Source: JAFAGX01 sp963759875 (GTDB lineage: Bacteria; Acidobacteriota; Terriglobia; Terriglobales; Acidobacteriaceae). From it: a stretch of 64,000 bases of DNA. Numbering within the stretch: the stretch's first letter is position 1; the number at the start of each line of letters is the position of its first letter. The DNA is taken from assembly GCA_963759875.1 (NCBI GenBank), contig CAVXBB010000016.1, forward strand, positions 620,001-684,000, in the 5' to 3' direction. Shown here piece by piece: positions 1 to 7,783 of the stretch. The translations under genes were made by a program, and so were the position numbers. The notes under the pieces were generated by a model that saw only the letters and a list, made by a program, of their open reading frames with translations, was not told the origin of the DNA and did no database searches.

Positions 1-2
1 TT

Positions 3-479
3 CTCGAAACTGGTGGGCTCGCAGGCGTCCAGCAGGCGCAGAATCATTTTATCGGCTATGGGCAAGGCGCACAGGGCTATGGCAAGCGCTTCGGGGCTGA
101 CTACGCCGATGCCGTGTCGAGCACGTTCGTCGGAAGCGCCATATTGGCAATACTGCTGAAACAAGACCCTCGTTATTTCTACAAGGGACATGGCAGCACG
201 GGATCACGGTTTTTGTACGCCATTGCCAATGCAGTCATTTGCAAGGGTGACAATCGACGCTGGCAGCCCAATTACTCAAACATTCTGGGCAACGTGGCTT
301 CGGGAGGAATTTCGAACATCTACTACCCATCGCAGAATCGCAATGGCGCGGAGTTAACTTTTGCCAACGCGGCGATCGGGCTTGGGGCCGGCGCCTTCAC
401 CAACGTGCTTCAGGAATTCGTGCTGAAAAAATTGACGCCCCTGGCTCCTAAGTCCAATCCTGTCAAACCTAAGCTTTAG
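3..479 (+). CDS. Hypothetical protein, C-terminal part (5' end outside window)
   Basis: The reading frame is open from base 3, so the gene begins before the window. A GTG exists at 114, but upstream residues (a Gly/Tyr-rich GYGQGAQGYGKRFGADYAD stretch) read as continuous protein. About 158 residues are visible. There is a hydrophobic Gly/Ala-rich segment near the end (AAIGLGAGAFTNVLQEF) and a basic, proline-containing tail. Similar proteins are, from memory, common in Acidobacteriota and often predicted as exported, but I assign no function. It ends 33 bases before the DinB-like gene on the same strand. Confidence 0.6.
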   Translation, partial: LETGGLAGVQQAQNHFIGYGQGAQGYGKRFGADYADAVSSTFVGSAILAILLKQDPRYFYKGHGSTGSRFLYAIANAVICKGDNRRWQPNYSNILGNVASGGISNIYYPSQNRNGAELTFANAAIGLGAGAFTNVLQEFVLKKLTPLAPKSNPVKPKL

Positions 480-512
480 TAAGAGCCCGCCGTTTGTTGA
501 GGATAAACTGCG

Positions 513-1079
513 ATGCCGAAGACCCAACCTTCCCGCACCATCAATTCCCATAGCAACGCGCTTCTTTCAACTTACGCGATCAACGATGCAATGAATCAGC
601 TTATTCTTGAACACCTCGATCCCCGCGCATGGCGTACAAAATTGCCCGGCCAGGGCCCGCGTGGCCAGCGCAGCATCGCCGCCATTTTCGCTCACCTTCA
701 CAATTGCCGGCTTCGCTGGCTGAAACAGTCAGCACCGCATTTGAAGTGCCCGGTTCCGCTCGATCCATACCGTTGCACCCTGAAGCAGGCCGCGGCGGCG
801 CACAAGAAAAGCGCGGAACAATGTCTGAAAATGCTGACGGAAGCCTTATCCGCAGATCCGAACCGCCGAGTCACAAAATTTAGCCGTGACAGCTACGTTC
901 CGGTTTGGCCCGCAGGCGCGACGATGTTTGCTTACATGTTCTCCCATGAAGCTCATCATCGCGGCCAGATCTTGATGCTGGCGCACCAGCTCGGCTATCG
1001 TCTGCCCGCGCAAGCCTGGGGGGGTATCTGGCAGTGGGACAAACTTTGGAAGAGCGCCGGAATCCCTCGCCCTCAGTGA
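513..1079 (+). CDS. DinB/DfsB-like metal-binding four-helix protein
   Basis: A 188-residue protein with the layout of the DinB/YfiT-like superfamily: a helical bundle with His ligands for a divalent metal. Candidate ligands are the His pair in AHLHN (about residue 62) and the HEAHHRGQ motif near residue 146, which is typical of the family. Members are thiol-dependent transferases or damage-induced proteins, so a substrate cannot be given. The downstream neighbour, an APC permease, lies on the opposite strand and ends 2 bases after this stop, so the two genes converge. Confidence 0.85.
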   Translation: MPKTQPSRTINSHSNALLSTYAINDAMNQLILEHLDPRAWRTKLPGQGPRGQRSIAAIFAHLHNCRLRWLKQSAPHLKCPVPLDPYRCTLKQAAAAHKKSAEQCLKMLTEALSADPNRRVTKFSRDSYVPVWPAGATMFAYMFSHEAHHRGQILMLAHQLGYRLPAQAWGGIWQWDKLWKSAGIPRPQ

Positions 1080-1081
1080 CG

Positions 1082-2464
1082 TCACGCTTCTTCCGGCGGC
1101 AACTCGAAATCGATCAGGGCACCGCGAAACCCATTCGTCTTCCATGCTCCCACCGCAATTCCAACCGCCATCCACAAAGCCCCGAAGATCCTGGCTTTTG
1201 TGCTCAGGTTCCACCAAAGAAAGAAGCAGATGATAAATCCCAAGACCGGCGGAAAAAAATTGCCGAGCGTTTTCTTCTCCGCGTGTAAAAAGTAGCGCAC
1301 AAATGCCGCGGCGTTCACTCCCATAAAAGCTATAAACGCCCCAAAGTTCAGAAGGTTCGCTCCCAGCTCAAATCCTGTGGCTTCGCCGGCAATTGCTGGT
1401 AGCAGAAATGCTCCGCCCAACGCGATCACACCCACGAAAAGCACATTGTTGCGGGGCACGTGGTGCTTGCGATCCACCGCTCCAAAAAATGACTTCGGCA
1501 GCGCGCTACTTCTTCCCATTCCATACAGCAATCGAGCTGCCCCGAGTTGCGCTCCCATGCCCGAGCCAAAGTTCGCCACAATCAGCGTGAACCCAAGAAC
1601 CACAAACAGCGGCTGCCACGCTCGCCCCGCAACATAAGTGAATGCGGTATCGACATTGGGATAAGGCTGCGTTGCCGGCCACACCAACTGCGCCGCATAA
1701 ACTTCCATTGCCGACAGGATCCCGATCACCAGGCAAGTAAGCACCGTCGCCAGCAAAATATTGCGCCGCGGATTCTCGGCCTCCTCCGAAAGCGTCGAAA
1801 TTCCGTCGAAGCCTATGTAAGTCAGCACCGCGACCGAAGTCGCTCCCAGCACCGCCTTTGCGTTGAACATCTGCGGATTGTACAAAGGGTGTGTAAAGAA
1901 CGCCGCCCCATCATGCGGCGTTCCCAAGATGTACCGTGCCGCCGCAACGAAGAAAATGGCCACGACAATGCCCATTCCCGTAGCCAGCCCGGTATTCACC
2001 CGCGCCGAGGTCTTCACTCCCTGCACATTGAGAAACGTAAAAATACCGGCGAAGAAGATCGCCCATCCCCAATAAGGAATCGCTGGCGCAAACACGTGCG
2101 CCTGCTGGCTGCACCATATCGTGCAGATCATCGGATTGAGCATATAATCCATCACCATGCTCCATCCCGTCACATAACCGAGTGCTGGGTTAATCTCCTG
2201 CCCCACGTACGTGAACGCCGATCCCGCGCTGGGATAAGCCCGCGCCATCCGTCCATAGCTGATGGCCGTGAACAGCATCGCGACCATCGCAATCAGAATC
2301 GTGGTAACCACGTGCCCGTGGCCCCGGTCGCTCAGTACGCCGAAAATTGACATCGGCGCAACCGGCTGAATGACAATCACTCCATACAGAATCAGGTCCC
2401 ACAATGTGAGAGAACGCTTTAACCGCGGAGAAGAAGAAACCTCAGTCGAGGTTGAGGAAGCCAT
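1082..2464 (-). CDS. APC-family amino acid permease
   Basis: A 460-residue integral membrane protein with about 12 hydrophobic segments. The N-terminus shows the APC superfamily start (LTLWDLILYGVIVIQPVAP, where TM1 is broken by a small-residue stretch), followed by AYPSAGSAFTYVG in TM2-3 and the GFDGISTLSEEAENPRRN motif around residue 220 that is characteristic of amino acid/polyamine permeases. It probably imports amino acids or amines by proton symport; the substrate is unknown. It is the last gene of a minus-strand run, 57 bases after the TPR/FG-GAP gene. Confidence 0.9.
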   Translation of the reverse strand: MASSTSTEVSSSPRLKRSLTLWDLILYGVIVIQPVAPMSIFGVLSDRGHGHVVTTILIAMVAMLFTAISYGRMARAYPSAGSAFTYVGQEINPALGYVTGWSMVMDYMLNPMICTIWCSQQAHVFAPAIPYWGWAIFFAGIFTFLNVQGVKTSARVNTGLATGMGIVVAIFFVAAARYILGTPHDGAAFFTHPLYNPQMFNAKAVLGATSVAVLTYIGFDGISTLSEEAENPRRNILLATVLTCLVIGILSAMEVYAAQLVWPATQPYPNVDTAFTYVAGRAWQPLFVVLGFTLIVANFGSGMGAQLGAARLLYGMGRSSALPKSFFGAVDRKHHVPRNNVLFVGVIALGGAFLLPAIAGEATGFELGANLLNFGAFIAFMGVNAAAFVRYFLHAEKKTLGNFFPPVLGFIICFFLWWNLSTKARIFGALWMAVGIAVGAWKTNGFRGALIDFELPPEEA

Positions 2465-2521
2465 CGGGCGTTATTGGATTATGTTGCCGTCACCCTGTCA
2501 ATACTAAAACGATTTCATAGC

Positions 2522-5500
2522 TCAGTGTTCATAGTCGAACGCGTACCCTCGCGCTTCATTTCCCGACATAAACCGCGTGTCGTATTCCAGAAAGTACTTA
2601 AGATGTTCGTCCTCGAAAGGAAACGATTTTCCGGGATACGGATAGCTGCCCATATTCCTGTACGGTAACGGATCAACGCTCGCAAAATCGTACGCGTAAA
2701 AATCCATGTCCTTTTCGTATCCATGAGCGACGAAAAAGTAATCGCGAGCCCATCCATCAGGTAGCGCAGGCAATTGCGACGGATCGAAATCCAGCGCGAC
2801 TTCATCACCTGATCCGAAGATCACAAGCTTATCGTCGAAATCCCTGAGCAACGGCAGCACATCGCCATACCGCGTATAAGCGCCTGCTGGCCGCGTGTAA
2901 GGACCGGTGGCGCTACTCTTTTCGTACATGTACTTTACGTTGCCTGGGGGCCGGCCTTCGATCTTCAGAGGAAATCCATGAAAATCTAAATTCGCCCGAA
3001 CCAGCGGTAGATCGGTGATTCGAAATGTAGCGGGGACATTCCTGTCCGCGCAGTCCGTGATGGATCCATCATTCGTCGGAGGGCAGGAATGCCACACGGG
3101 TTGAGGCGTGCGATTAACGAGCACGTTATCCCAGTAAATCTGCAGATTTGTCCATATCCGCATCCGCTGCGTGCCTTTCGGCAGTTTGCCCGTTAGGTCG
3201 GCGGTCATTGTACGCGGCCCGCCAGCCGGAAATCCGAAATCATCAATAACGCGCTTCCATTTTCCGTTCGCCCCAAGCGCCTCAACATAAGGAGCAATCG
3301 GCTTTATGCCTGCTTGGTCCGCCGCATACATGCTTGTCGCGCTGAAATACTCGATCTCTCCGTGCATCAGCAGCCACAGCGGCCCTCCCCGATAAGGTTC
3401 CCCCAAATCCAGTTCAAGGCTATGTAGCTTGGTGAATCCCGCAAACGGCAGCACTTCGAAATCGCCCATGTACCGATGCGCCAGCAAATCGGGCAGAACG
3501 TCAAGCCCATGCTCATCCCAGGCGCCGGCAGGTGGACGCGCATCCTGGCTGAAAACAACTTTGAATTTAGGATACGGCGGCTCGCTCGCAAAATACTCGT
3601 TGGGAAAAACGTCCAGATCCGCCGGATGATCCACTACCAGCAGCTTCACCTGATCCAGGTACACAGCTTCTTCGAGCGGTTCCATAAAGCGGAAGCTTAG
3701 AGTTGGGTACCCCATCCTTCTCTGGTTTTGGGAAGGCTGGGGACTATATTTTTCGCGGACCGCATCACGATCGATCTTCACGTACTCGGTCGGTCTTGGA
3801 ATATTTCGTTGTCCCGGTCCAACCCAATGTCCGACCACCCCGGCACCGAGCATATCGGCTACAAACCGGTATTCGTGACCGTCCCACGCGAACAGCGTCG
3901 GGCAAGAACTGCCGCGACGATCGATCTCCATGAACTTGTGCTCCTGGCCCGCCGCGACTTCGACCTCGTCCTGCAAAACTCCGGTCGGCCAAAGCATTCG
4001 CACCACATCCGCCTCTTTCGCCTGGCCAAGCCCAACCGTCAGATACGGCGAGTTCTGCCCTAGATAACCGTTTGATCCGGCAATCTCAAATTTCTGCCGA
4101 TTGCCTCCCGAGAAAACTTCCACTTTGGTTCCAATCGCGCTCTTGTTGTCCGCCAGTCCCTTCAGATTCAGCCGGAGCCAGTGGTTCTGATTTCCCCCCT
4201 CATTGCGCAGCAAAACTGCAGGACCATAATTTTGCGTGATCAAAAGATCCGTTGCCCCGTCGTTATCGTAGTCTCCAACAATTACAGCTCGTGGATTCTT
4301 GAGAGTGACTTTGTCCAGGCCAACGTCACTCGTAACGTCTTTGAACCCATCCGGCCCGAGATTACGGAACAGCCGCACTTCCCCTTTGCCTTCCTTTGTC
4401 TCACCCACCGCCACCAGATCAACCCAGCCGTCATTGTCATAATCAATGGCAGCGACCCCGAAGGCGCGCGACCAATTGGTTTCTGGAAGAGAGACGCGCT
4501 CGAAGTCCTTCCCTTGCCGGTTATTCCAGAGCATCAGCGGACGCCATCCGTCGCTTGTGAACGCCACATCCATCCATCCGTCATGGTTGAAATCCAACAC
4601 ACTGACGCCGTCGGTAGAGCTAGGCATCGCGCCCGACCAAGGCCACGGCTTTACCAATACAAAGGGGCCCTCTCTCGGATTCTGGAAAAGAAACGGGCCG
4701 TTCTCTCCGGTTACAAGCAAATCCACAGCCCGGTCGTTGTTGTAATCCGTGCCGATTGCATTCATCGTGGGAGACTTCGAGACGCCGATATCAACATCGG
4801 TGAACGTGCCATTACCATTGTTCCGCCACATCGCGCTGAATCCGGCGCTTGCACTCCCGGCAGTCAAAACCATTCCGCTTGAAGCATAAAGGTCCAGATC
4901 TTCGTCGTGGTCGTAGTCAATGAAGGCTACTCCGGCATTGAAGCCCTGACCCTTGATCCCGGCGGCCTCGGTCACATCCTTGAAAATTCCATTCTTTTCG
5001 TTATGCAGGAGCAACAAACGGTCTTTTGTTGTTACCACCAGATCTGCAAAACCATCATTGTCGTAGTCGCCCGCCGTACATCCGATTCCGTGTGCTGTCG
5101 GGTCAATTCCCGCTTTCCGCGTCACATCTTCAAACTTGCCGTTGCCGAGATTGTGATACAGCGACATTCCGCCTTCTTGACCGTTGTCCGCCAAAAAGAT
5201 ATCGATCAGGCCATCGTTGTCGTAGTCCAGAAAGCAAGCCCCTGGACTAATCCGTGACGCAAGATCGTTGGCTGGCGACGCAGATTTGGTGACTAAACCC
5301 GCTTTCTCTGTTACATCCACAAACTTCACCGGAATCTGCGGCGGAACTTTCGCCGGTGCCTCAGGCGACTCTTCGGCGAGCGAGTATTTCCCCTGCTCCC
5401 CATATGCCAGACTGATCGGCGTACCCAATTTCTTCTGCGTGATGTACTGAAAACGGGCCAAGTGTTCACGGGCGTGGGTAAGGTCTCCCGATTGCTGGTA

Positions 5501-6037
5501 AGCGCGTGAGAGCCCGAATTCGGCAGAAGCATGAAAGGGATCTAACTTCAGAGCCCAGCTGAAGGCGTTGATCGCGCGCTCGAACGTCCTCGCTTGTATG
5601 TAGACGCTACCGAGGAAATACCATGTGTCCGCATCCTTATCGAAATCTGGGACGTTGTGAAATGCGATGGTGGCGGCATTAGCGTCGCCAGTATTCTTGT
5701 AGAGCAAACCCAAGTTGTACCAGGCGTGCGCATCATTGGGATCACGCTTAACTGCTTCCTCAAGTATTGATTTGGCAGCATCGATCCGGCCCATGTTCAG
5801 CAGTGCGATCCCTTGATTTACTTGTGCGATCTGCAACTTCGAATCGAGCACGGCGGCTTGTTCGAAATTCTTAAGCGCTTTCTCAAAAAGCTGCTGGTTC
5901 ATGTAGGCCGCACCCAGGTTGTTCAGCCGTGCAGCTTCGATGTTTTTGTCCAGCGGTGTGGAACTCTGACCCACAGCCAAGAACAGCCCTGCCGCACACA
6001 CTGCCAGCCCCACGGTTAGCAATTTTCGACTAGCCAT
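2522..6037 (-). CDS. TPR - FG-GAP - ASPIC/UnbV exported protein
   Basis: An 1171-residue protein. Residues 1-24 form a signal peptide. TPR repeats follow at about 35-200 (for example AWYNLGLLYKNTGDANAA). A calcium-binding FG-GAP/VCBS propeller covers about 240-610 with many D-x-D-N-D-G units (DYDNDGLIDIFLADN, DYDNDGATDLLI). An ASPIC/UnbV domain lies at about 635-710. The last 450 residues form a large domain starting at SCPTLFAWDGHEYRFVADMLG that I cannot assign. The combination suggests a cell-surface or periplasmic assembly protein. It is downstream of a second CRTAC1 protein (81-base gap) and a pentaheme cytochrome, probably in one operon, which suggests a shared extracytoplasmic complex. 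Confidence 0.88.
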   Translation of the reverse strand: MASRKLLTVGLAVCAAGLFLAVGQSSTPLDKNIEAARLNNLGAAYMNQQLFEKALKNFEQAAVLDSKLQIAQVNQGIALLNMGRIDAAKSILEEAVKRDPNDAHAWYNLGLLYKNTGDANAATIAFHNVPDFDKDADTWYFLGSVYIQARTFERAINAFSWALKLDPFHASAEFGLSRAYQQSGDLTHAREHLARFQYITQKKLGTPISLAYGEQGKYSLAEESPEAPAKVPPQIPVKFVDVTEKAGLVTKSASPANDLASRISPGACFLDYDNDGLIDIFLADNGQEGGMSLYHNLGNGKFEDVTRKAGIDPTAHGIGCTAGDYDNDGFADLVVTTKDRLLLLHNEKNGIFKDVTEAAGIKGQGFNAGVAFIDYDHDEDLDLYASSGMVLTAGSASAGFSAMWRNNGNGTFTDVDIGVSKSPTMNAIGTDYNNDRAVDLLVTGENGPFLFQNPREGPFVLVKPWPWSGAMPSSTDGVSVLDFNHDGWMDVAFTSDGWRPLMLWNNRQGKDFERVSLPETNWSRAFGVAAIDYDNDGWVDLVAVGETKEGKGEVRLFRNLGPDGFKDVTSDVGLDKVTLKNPRAVIVGDYDNDGATDLLITQNYGPAVLLRNEGGNQNHWLRLNLKGLADNKSAIGTKVEVFSGGNRQKFEIAGSNGYLGQNSPYLTVGLGQAKEADVVRMLWPTGVLQDEVEVAAGQEHKFMEIDRRGSSCPTLFAWDGHEYRFVADMLGAGVVGHWVGPGQRNIPRPTEYVKIDRDAVREKYSPQPSQNQRRMGYPTLSFRFMEPLEEAVYLDQVKLLVVDHPADLDVFPNEYFASEPPYPKFKVVFSQDARPPAGAWDEHGLDVLPDLLAHRYMGDFEVLPFAGFTKLHSLELDLGEPYRGGPLWLLMHGEIEYFSATSMYAADQAGIKPIAPYVEALGANGKWKRVIDDFGFPAGGPRTMTADLTGKLPKGTQRMRIWTNLQIYWDNVLVNRTPQPVWHSCPPTNDGSITDCADRNVPATFRITDLPLVRANLDFHGFPLKIEGRPPGNVKYMYEKSSATGPYTRPAGAYTRYGDVLPLLRDFDDKLVIFGSGDEVALDFDPSQLPALPDGWARDYFFVAHGYEKDMDFYAYDFASVDPLPYRNMGSYPYPGKSFPFEDEHLKYFLEYDTRFMSGNEARGYAFDYEH

Positions 6038-6118
6038 TAAGAACCAATGGACGCGCGCAGAGCACGCTCACTTTTGCGCTCTGTGTCCTTCGTGCCCTCT
6101 GTGGTTTCAATCCGTACG

Positions 6119-7783
6119 TTATCGGTACGCTCTCGTTCCTACGATACCCTTGTCTTCCTCGACAGTGATCATCTCGTTTGCCGGCACATTCGAGAGCTTT
6201 TGTACTTCCCCGCTTGGCCACTGCACTTCGACAGAATCAGCCTTGGTCGCAGTCGCCAAGCCAAACGTCAGCACGAGTTCACTTTGCGAGAGATAACTGG
6301 ACCCACTACGCAGCATTTGCCATTGATGATCATTGCCCGAATTGACGCGCACAACCGCTCCAATTCCATCGCGGTTCGATTTCGTGCCAATCAATTTCAC
6401 TCGTAGGCTGTGATTGCTTCCACCTTGGTTACGGTAGAGATGCGCTGGGCCACCATTCGCCGTGAGCAGCACATCGAGCGCTCCATCATTATCGATGTCG
6501 GCATAAGCCGCACCGCGAGCCACTTTAGGACTGGCGAAAGCGCTGCCGAGCGAATTGGTCACTTCTTCGAACTTCCCACCGCCGAGATTGCGAAAGAGAT
6601 GCGGCGGCTCGGCATACGACACTCGCTTCTGTACCTGCTCGATCGCATCTTCAATGTGTCCGTCGGCAATCAGAATGTCCGGCCAGCCGTCGTTGTCGTA
6701 ATCAAAAAAGAAGCAGCCGAAACCCAGCGTGATCAAAGTTGCTCGCCCCACTTCAGAAGTTGGCGCCTCGTCCACAAACAAACCATTCCCCTCATTGTGA
6801 TACAGCGAGAGCATCTGGTTGGCGAAATTTGTAATGATGATGCTGGCATGGCCCGAGCGATCGTAATCTGCAGTATCCACACCCATGCCTGCCCGCGCCA
6901 CGCCGTCTTCGCTGAATGCAATCCCCGCGGGAATGCCCTTTTCTTCAAACGTGCCATCTTTCTTGTTGACGTACAGCTTGTTCGGTTGGGTGTCATTGGC
7001 CATCAAAATGTCGGGCCAACTATCGCCGTTGTAATCGAGAACGGCAACGCCCAAGCTTTTTGAACTGGGATCGTAGAGCCCAGCCTTCTGCGTTGCATCT
7101 TCGAACTTGCCATTCCCCAAGTTATGCCACAGGCGCGCTGAAGCTCCTTTGTACGATTCCGGAGTGCAATACGATTTGTGCACGCCATCCAGTGTGCAGT
7201 ACAGATCGCCTTGCATCGACCACTGCACATAATTCGCAACTACCAAATCCAACTTGCCATCCCGGTCGTAGTCAATCCAGGCGGCGCTGGTTGAGAACTC
7301 GTTCGGTCCCCACAATCCCGCAGCCTTGGTCACATCTGTGAACGTCCCGTTTCCGTTGTTGTGAAACAAATGGCTTTGTCCGAGCGCAGTAATGAATATA
7401 TCGTCGTAGCCATCATTGTCGTAATCGCCAACCGCAACCCCCAGCCCGTACATCGGTGTCGCAAGCCCTGCCTTGCGGGTAACATCGGTAAAAGTACTGT
7501 TGTGATTGTTGTGGTAGAGCTTCAGCGTGGGTGCAGCGCCTTTCGCGTGCCCCGGCCAGTCCTCCCCATTCACCAGCAAAATGTCCGGCCAACCGTCGTT
7601 GTCGTAATCGATGAATGCGCATCCCGGACCCATCGTTTCCGGAAGAAATTTCTTGCCGAACGCGCCGTTGTTGTGAACAAAATGAATTCCTGCTTGGCTG
7701 GTGATGTCGCGCAGCGTGATGTGCTGCGCATTCGCTGATTGCGCCAGCAGAAATAGAAAGACTAGCGCCGCAAAACTGCGCAT
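6119..7783 (-). CDS. CRTAC1-family FG-GAP/ASPIC-UnbV exported protein
   Basis: A 554-residue protein with an N-terminal signal peptide (cleavage near QSANAQ, residue 19), FG-GAP/VCBS repeats through about residue 450 (CAFIDYDNDGWPDILLVNG and several similar D-x-N-D-G loops that should bind calcium), then an ASPIC/UnbV domain at about 475-540. Its start codon overlaps the stop of the upstream cytochrome gene by one base (TAATG), a strong sign of translational coupling. Extracellular location is expected; the ligand or partner is unknown. It shares architecture with the neighbouring 1171-residue protein but lacks its TPR and C-terminal domains. Confidence 0.9.
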   Translation of the reverse strand: MRSFAALVFLFLLAQSANAQHITLRDITSQAGIHFVHNNGAFGKKFLPETMGPGCAFIDYDNDGWPDILLVNGEDWPGHAKGAAPTLKLYHNNHNSTFTDVTRKAGLATPMYGLGVAVGDYDNDGYDDIFITALGQSHLFHNNGNGTFTDVTKAAGLWGPNEFSTSAAWIDYDRDGKLDLVVANYVQWSMQGDLYCTLDGVHKSYCTPESYKGASARLWHNLGNGKFEDATQKAGLYDPSSKSLGVAVLDYNGDSWPDILMANDTQPNKLYVNKKDGTFEEKGIPAGIAFSEDGVARAGMGVDTADYDRSGHASIIITNFANQMLSLYHNEGNGLFVDEAPTSEVGRATLITLGFGCFFFDYDNDGWPDILIADGHIEDAIEQVQKRVSYAEPPHLFRNLGGGKFEEVTNSLGSAFASPKVARGAAYADIDNDGALDVLLTANGGPAHLYRNQGGSNHSLRVKLIGTKSNRDGIGAVVRVNSGNDHQWQMLRSGSSYLSQSELVLTFGLATATKADSVEVQWPSGEVQKLSNVPANEMITVEEDKGIVGTRAYR